Assembly (NCBI GenBank): GCA_016719055.1
Contig: JADKAW010000002.1
Location: 292,882 to 356,881 of the forward strand
DNA from: Candidatus Rhodoferax mariagerensis
GTDB taxonomy: Bacteria > Pseudomonadota > Gammaproteobacteria > Burkholderiales > Burkholderiaceae_C
Reading direction: 5' to 3'
Length of the DNA stretch: 64,000 nt
Part shown: positions 31,341 to 39,962 of the stretch, piece after piece
Position numbering within the stretch: the first letter of the stretch is position 1
How the letters are laid out: each line of letters starts with the position of its first letter
Position numbers and translations under genes: made by a program
The notes under the pieces: model-generated
Database searches by the model: none
What the model saw: only the letters and a program-made list of their open reading frames with translations
What the model was told of the DNA's origin: nothing

Positions 31341-31959
31341 TTTGTGCCAAGCGTTGGGCCTCGAATGTCTTGATTTTGTCGGTATGCCTCAAAGTCAGAC
31401 CAATGTCGTCAAAGCCATTGAGCAGGCAATATTTGCGAAAAGCCTGCACCTCAAAAGGCAACTCGTCACCACTGGGCTTGATCACCACCTGACGATCCAG
31501 GTCAACGCTCAGGGTGTAGCCGGGAAAGGCCGCGACCTCGTCAAATAACTGACTTACCTGCGACTCACCCAGCACGATGGGCAACAAGCCATTTTTGAAG
31601 CTGTTGTTGAAAAAAATGTCGGCATAGCTGGGCGCGATGACGGCGCGAAAACCAAACTGGTCCAGCGCCCACGGCGCATGTTCACGGGAAGACCCGCAGC
31701 CAAAATTTTTGCGTGCCAGCAAGATTGACGCGCCCTGGTAACGCGGCTGATTCAGCACAAAGTCAGGGTTGAGTTGGCGACTGTCGGGGTCTTGCCCGGG
31801 GTAGCCTGCGTCGAGATAGCGCCACTCATCAAAGAGATTCTCACCAAAGCCGGTTTTGCGGATGGATTTGAGAAACTGCTTGGGAATGATCGCGTCAGTG
31901 TCCACGTTTTCCCGGTTCATCGGGGCCACCAAGCCTTTGAGAAAGTTAAATTTTTGCAT
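31309..31959 (-). CDS. leuD: 3-isopropylmalate dehydratase small subunit
   Basis: Swivel-domain partner of LeuC in the isomerisation of 2- to 3-isopropylmalate. The 216-residue protein carries the conserved ARKNFGCGSSREHAPWALDQ and the NRENVDTDAIIPKQFL start region. The C-terminus KPWLAHTMLA and the stop codon are written by a dispersed repeat, so the original tail was probably altered by repeat insertion without harming the core. It starts 11 bases after the entericidin-like gene. Confidence 0.96.
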   Translation of the reverse strand: MQKFNFLKGLVAPMNRENVDTDAIIPKQFLKSIRKTGFGENLFDEWRYLDAGYPGQDPDSRQLNPDFVLNQPRYQGASILLARKNFGCGSSREHAPWALDQFGFRAVIAPSYADIFFNNSFKNGLLPIVLGESQVSQLFDEVAAFPGYTLSVDLDRQVVIKPSGDELPFEVQAFRKYCLLNGFDDIGLTLRHTDKIKTFEAQRLAQKPWLAHTMLA

Positions 31960-31970
31960 GAGCTGCCTGG

Positions 31971-32096
31971 TTATTTTTTAGCCGCACCTTCAATGGCAGA
32001 GCCGGCTTTCTGGATGTCCTGGCCGACACCTTTGAAGGTGTTGCAACCCGTCAGGGCCAGCAAGGTGAATATGAGCATGGCAGTCACAATTTTCAT
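31971..32096 (-). CDS. entericidin-like small lipoprotein
   Basis: A 41-residue protein: MKIVTAMLIFTLLALTGC, then a short mature part with NTFKGVGQDIQKAG and SAIEGAAKK. The lipobox LTGC, the NTxxGxGxDIxxxG pattern and the amphipathic Ala/Lys tail are those of EcnA/EcnB entericidins, small toxin/antidote lipoproteins. The ribosome site is GGAGGCTCCGA before ATG 32096. It lies between leuC (21 bases) and leuD (11 bases) on the same strand, so it must be made with the leucine enzymes. Confidence 0.88.
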   Translation of the reverse strand: MKIVTAMLIFTLLALTGCNTFKGVGQDIQKAGSAIEGAAKK

Positions 32097-32117
32097 TCGG
32101 AGCCTCCAGAGATTGGT

Positions 32118-33581
32118 TTAGACAAATTTTCTGACATCAACAAAATGACCGTAAACGGCCGCCGCTGCCGCCATGGCCGGGCTGACCAGATGGGTACGGC
32201 CACCGGCACCTTGGCGGCCTTCAAAGTTACGGTTGCTGGTGGATGCACAGCGCTCGCCGGGTTCCAGTCGGTCGGCGTTCATGGCCAGACACATGGAGCA
32301 GCCCGGTTCGCGCCACTCGAAACCCGCGGCAGTGAAAATGGTGTGTAGTCCTTCGCGTTCAGCCTGCTCCTTCACCAGGCCAGAGCCGGGAACCACCAAA
32401 GCCTGCCGAACGCCAGACGCCACCTTGCGACCTAACGACTTGACGATTGCAGCGGCTTCACGCATGTCTTCAATGCGGCTGTTGGTGCACGAACCGATGA
32501 AGACCTTGTCAACGTACAAATCGTTGACTGCCTTGCCGGGCTGCAGATTCATATAGGTTAGTGCCCGCTCCATCGCACACCGCTTGTTGGTGTCCTTCTC
32601 TTTGTCGGGGTCTGGCACCCGGGCGTCAATGCCCAACACCATTTCTGGCGACGTGCCCCAAGTGACTTGTGGCACCAGGGCGGACGCATCGAGTTTGACA
32701 ACAGCGTCGAAATGGGCGTCTCGGTCCGATTGCAAGGTCTTCCAGTACGCAACGGCCTGATCCCACTCGATGGCAGCGGCCGTCGTGTTGGCTGCGCCGT
32801 GCCCTGGGGCGAGCGGCCGGCCCTTGACATAGTGAATGGTTTTCTCGTCCACGGCGACCAGGCCGGCACGGGCACCGGCTTCGATGGCCATGTTGCAAAC
32901 GGTCATGCGGCCTTCCATGCTCAGCGCGCGGATGGCGCTGCCAGCGAATTCAATGGTGTAGCCGGTGCCGCCGGCCGTGCCGATCTTGCCGATGATGGCC
33001 AGCACGATGTCCTTGGCGCTACAACCACGTTGCAGCACACCGTCAACCTGAATAAGCATGTTCTTGGCTTTTTTGGCCAATAGGGTTTGCGTGGCCATGA
33101 CGTGCTCAACCTCGCTGGTGCCAATACCATGGGCCAGCGCACCAAACGCGCCATGGGTGGAGGTATGCGAATCACCACAGACGACGGTCATACCGGGCAG
33201 GGTGGCACCGTTTTCAGGGCCAATCACATGCACGATCCCTTGCCGTTTGGACAAAAACGGAAAGTAGGCCGCCGCGCCGTACTCCTTGATGTTGGCGTCC
33301 AGCGTCATCACCTGCTCTTTGCTGGTAGCATCGGTAATGCCGTCGTAACCGCGTTCCCATCCGGTTGTAGGCGTGTTGTGATCGGCCGTGGCCACCATCG
33401 AACTCACTCGCCAAACCTTGCGACCAGCTTGGCGCAATCCTTCAAACGCCTGCGGGCTGGTGACTTCGTGCACCAGATGCCGGTCAATGTAGAGCATGGC
33501 GGTGCCGTCTTCCTCAGTGTGGACGACGTGCTCGTCCCAGAGTTTGTCATACAAGGTTCGGGCAAGGGCGATTGGTTCCAT
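32118..33581 (-). CDS. leuC: 3-isopropylmalate dehydratase large subunit
   Basis: Aconitase-family enzyme with a 4Fe-4S cluster that isomerises isopropylmalate together with LeuD. The 487-residue protein has ARTLYDKLWDEHVV at the start, CGDSHTSTHGAFG, and the cluster cysteines in FIGSCTNSRIEDM and the EPGCSMCLAMN pair. The first five residues before ARTLYDK are slightly longer than usual. It is the first gene of leuC-ecn-leuD-leuB; the gltA terminator lies just upstream. Confidence 0.97.
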   Translation of the reverse strand: MEPIALARTLYDKLWDEHVVHTEEDGTAMLYIDRHLVHEVTSPQAFEGLRQAGRKVWRVSSMVATADHNTPTTGWERGYDGITDATSKEQVMTLDANIKEYGAAAYFPFLSKRQGIVHVIGPENGATLPGMTVVCGDSHTSTHGAFGALAHGIGTSEVEHVMATQTLLAKKAKNMLIQVDGVLQRGCSAKDIVLAIIGKIGTAGGTGYTIEFAGSAIRALSMEGRMTVCNMAIEAGARAGLVAVDEKTIHYVKGRPLAPGHGAANTTAAAIEWDQAVAYWKTLQSDRDAHFDAVVKLDASALVPQVTWGTSPEMVLGIDARVPDPDKEKDTNKRCAMERALTYMNLQPGKAVNDLYVDKVFIGSCTNSRIEDMREAAAIVKSLGRKVASGVRQALVVPGSGLVKEQAEREGLHTIFTAAGFEWREPGCSMCLAMNADRLEPGERCASTSNRNFEGRQGAGGRTHLVSPAMAAAAAVYGHFVDVRKFV

Positions 33582-33631
33582 GTGTGTCTTTGTGATTCGA
33601 TCAGCTAAGCGATGATTTTAAACGGCAGATG

Positions 33632-33666
33632 CAAAAAAAACCCGCCGGTGTTGCCATCCGGCGGGT
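33632..33666 (-). terminator. intrinsic terminator after gltA
   Basis: On the minus strand ACCCGCCGG, a nine-base loop and CCGGCGGGT form a perfect 9-bp stem followed by a run of eight T. It lies 20 bases past the gltA stop, ending the sdh-gltA transcript before leuC. Confidence 0.92.
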
Positions 33667-33685
33667 CCTATCTGACTGCGGGGGC

Positions 33686-34996
33686 TTAGCGTTCGGAGAC
33701 CGGTTTGACGTTGCGGGCGTTGGCCCCGACATACAACTGACGTGGGCGTCCGATCTTGTACTCCGCGTCGCTGATCATTTCATTGAGCTGGGCGATCCAG
33801 CCGACGGTACGTGCCAGGGTGAACACGCCGGTGAAAAGGTTTACAGGTATGCCGATAGCACGCTGCACAATACCAGAATAGAAATCGACGTTCGGGTATA
33901 ACTTGCGTTGCACAAAATAGTCGTCCTCCAATGCGATTCTTTCCAGCTCCTTGGCCAGTTTGAACAGAGGGTCGTTTTCAAGACCCAGCTCGGCCAGCAC
34001 TTCGTTGCAAGTTTCTTGCATCAGTTTGGCGCGCGGATCATAGTTTTTGTACACGCGGTGGCCAAAACCCATTAGTTTGACGCCAGAGTTTTTGTCTTTG
34101 ACCTGCTCCATGAACTGGCCGACCTTGGCGACGCCCCCTTGGCGCTGGATATCTTCCAGCATGTTCAGGCAGGCCTCATTGGCACCACCGTGCGCTGGAC
34201 CCCACAGACACGCAACACCCGCTGCGATAGCAGCAAACGGATTGGTCCCGGACGAGCCACATAGGCGCACTGTTGAGGTCGATGCGTTCTGTTCATGATC
34301 TGCGTGCAAGATAAAGATGCGATCCAATGCACGTTCCAGCACTGGACTGACCACGTACTCCTCACATGGTGTGCCAAACATCATGCGCAGGAAATTGCCG
34401 GCGTAGCTAAGGTCGTTGCGCGGGTACATGTAGGGCTGACCCACACCATATTTATAAGCCATGGCCACAAGCGTCGGCATTTTGGCGATCAACCGGATAG
34501 CCGCCACATCGCGATGTTCAGGGTTATTGATATCGGTACTGTCGTGGTAGAACGCAGACAGGGCACCGACCAATCCGGTAAGTACCGCCATCGGATGGGC
34601 ATCACGCCGGAATCCACGCATGAAAAAATGCATCTGTTCGTTGACCATTGAGTGGTTAATGACCAGTTTGTGGAAGTCCTTGCGCACCTTTTCTTTAGGC
34701 AGGTCACCCTTGAGCAGCAAATAGCAGGTGTCGAGGTAGTCGCACTGGGTCGCCAATTGCTCAATCGGGTAGCCCCGATACAACAACTCACCCTTGTCGC
34801 CATCTATATAGGTAATAGCAGATTGGCATGACGCTGTGGACAGAAAACCAGGATCGTAGGTGAACATTCCCGTTTGCGCATAAAGTTTGCGAATATCAAT
34901 CACGTCAGGACCAATGCTGCCGCCATAAACAGGCAAGTCAACACTAGGGCTGCCGTTGCTAAACGACAGGGTGGCCTTATTCTCAGCTAGCTTCAT
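33686..34996 (-). CDS. gltA: citrate synthase (type II)
   Basis: Condenses acetyl-CoA and oxaloacetate to citrate. The 436-residue hexameric-type enzyme has the active-site His in WGPAHGGANE, the His/Arg of GFGHRVYKNYDPRA and the late Asp in LYPNVDFYSG. It starts nine bases after sdhE and is followed by a strong terminator, so it closes the sdhCDAB-sdhE-gltA operon, a gene order typical of betaproteobacteria. Confidence 0.97.
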   Translation of the reverse strand: MKLAENKATLSFSNGSPSVDLPVYGGSIGPDVIDIRKLYAQTGMFTYDPGFLSTASCQSAITYIDGDKGELLYRGYPIEQLATQCDYLDTCYLLLKGDLPKEKVRKDFHKLVINHSMVNEQMHFFMRGFRRDAHPMAVLTGLVGALSAFYHDSTDINNPEHRDVAAIRLIAKMPTLVAMAYKYGVGQPYMYPRNDLSYAGNFLRMMFGTPCEEYVVSPVLERALDRIFILHADHEQNASTSTVRLCGSSGTNPFAAIAAGVACLWGPAHGGANEACLNMLEDIQRQGGVAKVGQFMEQVKDKNSGVKLMGFGHRVYKNYDPRAKLMQETCNEVLAELGLENDPLFKLAKELERIALEDDYFVQRKLYPNVDFYSGIVQRAIGIPVNLFTGVFTLARTVGWIAQLNEMISDAEYKIGRPRQLYVGANARNVKPVSER

Positions 34997-35005
34997 ATCG
35001 ACCTT

Positions 35006-35305
35006 TCAGGGGGTTGCCCTCAACATACTCAAAACTTCAGATGTATCGTCGCGTTGCAGATCGGGCTGCACTTGTGCCAGGGTTTTGCGGCCCAATTGCA
35101 GATCAAGCAGATCGTTGTCACTTAGCTCCATTAGAGCGGTTAGACCTTGCGCCTGCTTGACGGTCAGCGTGGGTTCGAACTTCTTGAAAAAACGTGCGAT
35201 GAAGATATCGTTCTCCAGCAGGCCACGGCGACACCGCCAGCGCAATTTGCTGAGCGCTCTTTGGTCGACGAGATCGTCTGGCCTTGCTGACGCAGTGGTA
35301 GTCAT
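35006..35305 (-). CDS. sdhE: succinate dehydrogenase assembly factor SdhE
   Basis: Small protein that helps attach FAD covalently to SdhA. The 99 residues include the diagnostic RGLLEND (RGxxE motif, about residue 27) in a helical bundle. It lies ten bases after sdhB and nine before gltA on the same strand, a position that fits its role. Confidence 0.93.
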   Translation of the reverse strand: MTTTASARPDDLVDQRALSKLRWRCRRGLLENDIFIARFFKKFEPTLTVKQAQGLTALMELSDNDLLDLQLGRKTLAQVQPDLQRDDTSEVLSMLRATP

Positions 35306-35315
35306 GGAAAGTGCA

Positions 35316-36020
35316 TCAGATGGCGCGACGCACCATCAACTCTTTGATCTTGCCGATAGCAGCAGTCGGATTCAAACCCTTGGGGCACACATCCACGCAG
35401 TTCATGATGGTGGTGCAGCGAAATAGCCGATAGGGGTCTTCAAGGTTGTCGAGGCGGTCGCTCGTGGCTTCATCCCGACTGTCAGCAATAAAGCGGTAGG
35501 CTTGTAGCAGACCCGCTGGGCCGACAAACTTGTCAGGATTCCACCAGAATACCGGGCAACTGGTGGAGCAACTGGCACACAAAATGCACTCATACAAGCC
35601 ATTGAGTTCGTCGCGTTCTTCGGGGCTCTGCAGGCGTTCTTTTTCCGGTGGACGGGTATCATTGACCAGATAGGGTTTGATTGAATGGTATTGTTGGAAA
35701 AACAGCGTCATGTCCACGATCAAGTCACGAATCACTGGCAGACCAGGCAGTGGCTTTAGCACAATGGTGTCGGGCAAGGTACGCATGTTGATCAGACAAG
35801 CCAGGCCGTTTTTGCCATTGATGTTCATCGCATCCGAACCACAAATGCCTTCACGGCACGAGCGACGATATGAAAGGGTGGGGTCGAGTTGCTTCAGTTT
35901 GCCAAGTACATCGAGCAGCATGCGCTCACTGCCGTCGAGTTCAAGCTCAACGGTCTGCATATAAGGCTTGGCATCGGTATCCGGGTTGTAACGGTAAATC
36001 TGAAATGTGCGTTTTGCCAT
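35316..36020 (-). CDS. sdhB: succinate dehydrogenase iron-sulfur subunit
   Basis: Carries electrons from SdhA to the membrane anchor at complex II. The 234-residue protein has the 2Fe-2S cysteines (SCREGICGSDAM, then a later Cys), the 4Fe-4S motif CILCASCSTSCP and the 3Fe-4S region CTTIMNCVDVCPKGLNP. All ligands are present. The start follows sdhA by 50 bases. Confidence 0.97.
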   Translation of the reverse strand: MAKRTFQIYRYNPDTDAKPYMQTVELELDGSERMLLDVLGKLKQLDPTLSYRRSCREGICGSDAMNINGKNGLACLINMRTLPDTIVLKPLPGLPVIRDLIVDMTLFFQQYHSIKPYLVNDTRPPEKERLQSPEERDELNGLYECILCASCSTSCPVFWWNPDKFVGPAGLLQAYRFIADSRDEATSDRLDNLEDPYRLFRCTTIMNCVDVCPKGLNPTAAIGKIKELMVRRAI

Positions 36021-36070
36021 GATGGATTCTCTTGTTCGGTTAGGTGCAGAAATCTGCTATGCGGACACGA

Positions 36071-37876
36071 TCAGAAAGTGCGGACCTTGGGTGGCACAGA
36101 GGCTACCGTTAGGGGTTTGAGGTTGACCGGCTTGTAGCTCAGGCTGTTGGTCTTGCGATCCCAAAGGGTGTGCTTTAACCAGTTCGCGTCGTCGCGGCCC
36201 AGTGGGCAAGTAGCATCGTCGGCTGGGCGGTCGTAGTCCAACACGGTATGGGCACCACGACATTCCTTGCGGGCGGCAGCCGACACCATGGTGGCCTGAG
36301 CGGCTTCCATCATGTTGTCAACTTCCAGCGCTTCAACACGCGCCGTATTAAAGATGTTTGATTTGTCAGCCAGTGTGATGTTGTTGACAGCATCACGCAT
36401 TGCTGCGATTTTAACCACGCCTTCATCCATGCTTGCCTGCGTGCGAAACACGCTGGCGTGCATTTGCATCGTGTTGCGGATGGCGTCACCCACCTTTTGA
36501 GCGTACTCGCCAGACTTGGAGGTGTCCAAGCGGTTGATGCGCACCAAGGAAACATCAGCGCCATTTTCGGGTATGGGCTTGTGTTTGTCGTTTTCGTTGT
36601 TGAACTGGACAATGTGCTTGCCGGCGGCGCGGCCAAACACCACAATATCCAACAGCGAGTTTGTGCCAAGACGGTTGGCACCATGCACACTCACACAGGC
36701 ACATTCCCCAACTGCGTAAAGGCCATTGACTACCTTTTGCCCGCCCTGACCGTCGGGCGTGACCACTTGGCCATGAATGTTGGTGGGGACGCCGCCCATC
36801 TGGTAGTGAATGGTCGGGATCACCGGAATCGGCTCTTTGGTAATGTCGACATTGGCAAAGTTGTGGCCAATCTCGAACACGCTTGGCAGGCGCAGGGCGA
36901 TGGTTTCAACACCCAAGTGCGTCATGTCAAGGTTGATGTAGCTCTTGTTGGGACCACAGCCACGGCCCTCCTTGATTTCCTGATCCATACAGCGTGAAAC
37001 AAAGTCGCGTGGGGCCAGGTCCTTGAGAGTTGGCGCGTAACGTTCCATAAACCGCTCGCCATTGCTGTTACGAAGAATGGCACCTTCACCCCGGCATCCT
37101 TCTGTCAGCAAAACACCGGCACCGGCCACCCCGGTGGGGTGAAACTGCCAGAATTCCATGTCCTGCAAGGGGATGTCGGCACGAGCGGCGATGCCCAGGC
37201 CATCGCCGGTATTAATGAAGGCGTTGGTGGACGCGGCAAAAATGCGACCCGCGCCACCCGTCGCGAGCAGCACAGTTTTAGCACGTAACACGTGGATTTC
37301 GCCGGTTTCCATTTCGAGCGCCGTCACGCCCACCACGTCGCCCTCAGCGTCGCGGATCAGGTCCAGTGCCATCCACTCGACAAAAAAGTTGGTTCTTGCC
37401 TTGACGTTTTGTTGATAGAGGGTATGCAGCATCGCGTGGCCAGTACGGTCTGCGGCTGCACAGGCGCGCTGCACGGGCTTTTCGCCATAATTGGCGGTAT
37501 GCCCACCAAACGGGCGCTGGTAAATTGTGCCATCCGGGTTGCGGTCAAAAGGCATGCCGAAGTGCTCCAACTCATAGACCGCCTGGTTGGCTTCGCGGCA
37601 CATAAACTCGATGGCATCCTGGTCGCCCAACCAGTCAGATCCTTTGATCGTGTCGTAAAAGTGATAGTGCCAGTTATCCTCGGCCATATTGCCCAGGCTG
37701 GCACCGATACCGCCCTGCGCCGCCACAGTATGCGAGCGCGTGGGGAACACCTTGGTCAGCACGGCGACATTGAGTCCGGCATTGGATAGGCGTAGCGAGG
37801 CGCTCATTCCCGAGCCGCCAGCGCCGACGATGACGACGTCAAATTTGCGCGTTGTGAGTTTGGAAGTTGCAGTCAT
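36071..37876 (-). CDS. sdhA: succinate dehydrogenase flavoprotein subunit
   Basis: Oxidises succinate to fumarate at a covalently bound FAD. The 601-residue protein shows the dinucleotide motif VGAGGSGMSASL, the FAD-linked His in RSHTVAAQGG (about residue 45), the HPTG substrate loop and the catalytic Arg in RDFVSRCM. ATG at 37876 is chosen because family similarity begins there; an in-frame start at 37921 would add 15 residues. Confidence 0.97.
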   Translation of the reverse strand: MTATSKLTTRKFDVVIVGAGGSGMSASLRLSNAGLNVAVLTKVFPTRSHTVAAQGGIGASLGNMAEDNWHYHFYDTIKGSDWLGDQDAIEFMCREANQAVYELEHFGMPFDRNPDGTIYQRPFGGHTANYGEKPVQRACAAADRTGHAMLHTLYQQNVKARTNFFVEWMALDLIRDAEGDVVGVTALEMETGEIHVLRAKTVLLATGGAGRIFAASTNAFINTGDGLGIAARADIPLQDMEFWQFHPTGVAGAGVLLTEGCRGEGAILRNSNGERFMERYAPTLKDLAPRDFVSRCMDQEIKEGRGCGPNKSYINLDMTHLGVETIALRLPSVFEIGHNFANVDITKEPIPVIPTIHYQMGGVPTNIHGQVVTPDGQGGQKVVNGLYAVGECACVSVHGANRLGTNSLLDIVVFGRAAGKHIVQFNNENDKHKPIPENGADVSLVRINRLDTSKSGEYAQKVGDAIRNTMQMHASVFRTQASMDEGVVKIAAMRDAVNNITLADKSNIFNTARVEALEVDNMMEAAQATMVSAAARKECRGAHTVLDYDRPADDATCPLGRDDANWLKHTLWDRKTNSLSYKPVNLKPLTVASVPPKVRTF

Positions 37877-37963
37877 GATGAATCTTGTTGGTTGAATTGG
37901 AGTGTCTGTGCGCAAGACCAAACAAGCGCGTTGACACGGCCCTTTTGGGTCAAATATGAAGGG

Positions 37964-38329
37964 TTACAGGCGCCACAAAACCTGAATTGCCCAGCCAGCA
38001 CAGGCGACCAGCCAGGCAATGGCGAAAACGTGCATCACAAATCTGACAGCATACGGCTTGACGTAGTCCATAAATATGTTGCGCATGCCGACCCAGACGT
38101 GAAACAGCATGGACACAATAACCATGAAGGTCAGCGTTTTCATCCACTGAGCGGCAAAAATGCCCGCCCATAACTCATAGCTGACAGGACCGTTGCTGAA
38201 AACTATCTGAGCCAAGACCAAAAGGGTGAAAAGGGCCATCAAGACAGCGGTGACGCGTTGTGACAACCAGTCGCGCATTCCGTAATGCGCACCAACGACC
38301 GTGCGGTGGGAGCCGTAATTTACTGACAT
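37964..38329 (-). CDS. sdhD: succinate dehydrogenase membrane anchor subunit SdhD
   Basis: A 121-residue inner-membrane protein with three transmembrane helices (about 28-46, 60-82, 95-117). It helps bind heme b and quinone. The conserved His-x-x-x-G-M-R-N segment (FHVWVGMRNIFMDY) marks the quinone-site Asp-Tyr. It lies between sdhC (14 bases) and sdhA (87 bases) on the same strand. Confidence 0.93.
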   Translation of the reverse strand: MSVNYGSHRTVVGAHYGMRDWLSQRVTAVLMALFTLLVLAQIVFSNGPVSYELWAGIFAAQWMKTLTFMVIVSMLFHVWVGMRNIFMDYVKPYAVRFVMHVFAIAWLVACAGWAIQVLWRL

Positions 38330-38343
38330 ATGAGTCTCCTGAA

Positions 38344-38787
38344 TTAATAAAAGCCGAATAACTTTGCGCCAAGTACAACGGTGAGGCTGAGCGTGAGCCC
38401 CAGCACAACTGCAGCCGTCTGACGGCCGAAGTCTTTGCTGACATGGTGGTGGTGGGTGTCCATCCAGAGATGGCGCAAGCCAGCGATGAAATGGTGCAGG
38501 CTGGCCCAGATCAGCCCCAGTACCACCAGTTTCCAGATAAAGCCTGGCAAACCCAGCATGCCCACATTAAAAGCTGCTTTGAATTTCGAGAATGAAATTT
38601 CGGAGGAAATAGAAGCGTCAAACATCCAGATGATGAAAGGCATCAAAAAAAACATGATTGCGCCACTGACGCGGTGCATGCCAGACGCCAAGGACGCCAG
38701 CGGCCATCGGTAGCTGACGAGACTTGGGAAATCGATGTTGCGGAATTCGGGACGGGATTTTGCTTTGCTAGCCGCTGTTTCAGACAT
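38344..38787 (-). CDS. sdhC: succinate dehydrogenase cytochrome b556 subunit SdhC
   Basis: A 147-residue inner-membrane protein with three transmembrane helices. It carries the signature RPLASLASGMHRVSG-like start (WPLASLASGMHRVSG) and the heme-ligand region HHFIAGLRHLWMD. ATG at 38787 fits the family start (MSETAASKAKSRPEFRNIDF); an in-frame extension to 38952 is unlikely. It is the first gene of the sdh-gltA operon; the upstream gap of about 190 bases should hold the promoter. Confidence 0.94.
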   Translation of the reverse strand: MSETAASKAKSRPEFRNIDFPSLVSYRWPLASLASGMHRVSGAIMFFLMPFIIWMFDASISSEISFSKFKAAFNVGMLGLPGFIWKLVVLGLIWASLHHFIAGLRHLWMDTHHHHVSKDFGRQTAAVVLGLTLSLTVVLGAKLFGFY

Positions 38788-38979
38788 ACGTTGCTTTCTA
38801 TGTTTTGAGTAACTGCTTGGTACTCGGTGGATGCCGAATACCGGAAATTCTATTGCAATGCAGCATCGTCCGCTTTGCTGTAAAGGCATTTTTCTCCTTG
38901 AAACCTTCTTCACGCCTTGAAATTGATGAAAATTTGATGAATTTGGCACCAAGCTTACGCGGAGGTTACGACAGAGGTT

Positions 38980-39783
38980 TCAGTTCAGCGCGTTGTGGTA
39001 GTGGTGGGTATCTGTGCGGTAGTAGCCTTTGCGAAGTTCCATGGGCTCGTCCCGGTAGGTGTAAGCCACCCGTTCAACGCTCAACAAAGCTGTACCTTGC
39101 TTGACATTCAACAGTGATTCATGCATCTTAAGTGAGGGAATCGCCCTTATTTTCTCTTCAGCGCGAACCATCCGGACATTGAACTCGGTTTCAAAAAGGG
39201 CATACATTGGCCCCTGGTAATTTGCCAACCTTTCTGCCGTTAGACCTCTAAAGGGCACTGCCGGAAGCCAGATATCTTCCAAAATGATTGGGGTGCCGCC
39301 AAAACTAAGAACGCGACGCACTTGAAGTACGGTTTCGCCAGTGCGCAATCCAAGCGCTTTGGCGACGTCCATGCTGGCTCGGGCACGCCGACACTCAATA
39401 ATGTTCCTGTGGGCCGGCCCCGAGCTCCCCCGGGTACCGCTGTCAGGCTCCAGCTTCAAAAATCTGAACTGAACTTGCTGTTCGGCGTGGGTGGTCACAA
39501 ATGTGCCTTTGCCCTGGCGTCGCAGTAGCAAGTTTTCAGCAGCGAGTTCGTCGATGGCCTTGCGCACCGTTCCCTGGCTGACCCTGTATCGCGTGGCCAG
39601 GTCCATTTCGCTGGGTATGCCTTCGCCTGGCTTCCACTCCCCAGCGCGCAGACTGTTAAGAATCAAACGCTTGATTTGTTGGTACAGTGGACTGAACGCT
39701 GGTGCCATGGAGGCTGCTGGTACAACGGACAATTCACCGGATTCGGTATCGCTGCCAGCGATGGGTTCGGGCGTGATCTGCAT
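38980..39783 (-). CDS. GntR-family (HutC-type) transcriptional regulator
   Basis: A 267-residue DNA-binding protein. The winged-helix domain (about 30-98) has LYQQIKRLILNSL, GEGIPSEMDLATRYRVSQGT and RRQGKGTFV. A C-terminal UTRA ligand-binding domain follows (about 110-260). It sits between the sdh operon and the divergent mdh gene, a position that suggests control of citric-acid-cycle genes by a small-molecule effector. A perfect 18-bp palindrome lies 42 bases upstream of its start. The target set and effector are inferred, not shown. Confidence 0.88.
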   Translation of the reverse strand: MQITPEPIAGSDTESGELSVVPAASMAPAFSPLYQQIKRLILNSLRAGEWKPGEGIPSEMDLATRYRVSQGTVRKAIDELAAENLLLRRQGKGTFVTTHAEQQVQFRFLKLEPDSGTRGSSGPAHRNIIECRRARASMDVAKALGLRTGETVLQVRRVLSFGGTPIILEDIWLPAVPFRGLTAERLANYQGPMYALFETEFNVRMVRAEEKIRAIPSLKMHESLLNVKQGTALLSVERVAYTYRDEPMELRKGYYRTDTHHYHNALN

Positions 39784-39824
39784 GTTGAAATGTCTCCAAT
39801 GGAAAGCGGTCGTTCCGGCGGATC

Positions 39825-39842
39825 ATATCTTATATAAGATAT
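39825..39842. promoter_or_regulatory. 18-bp perfect palindrome, putative GntR operator
   Basis: ATATCTTATATAAGATAT is a perfect palindrome between the GntR-family gene and mdh. GntR regulators bind palindromes of this size, and its position suits autoregulation and control of mdh. A partly overlapping second half-site (ATATAAGAC) follows. I found no second copy upstream of sdhC or acnB. Confidence 0.65.
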
Positions 39843-39962
39843 AAGACAAGTTGACTCTGCACCAGTTTCGAGAGTACACTCTTGCAGCCTGGATTGGATG
39901 GGTTTTGACCATCCCACCTGGGTCCGCTGAATTTTCATCAATAAATTTTTGGAGTCTTCATC

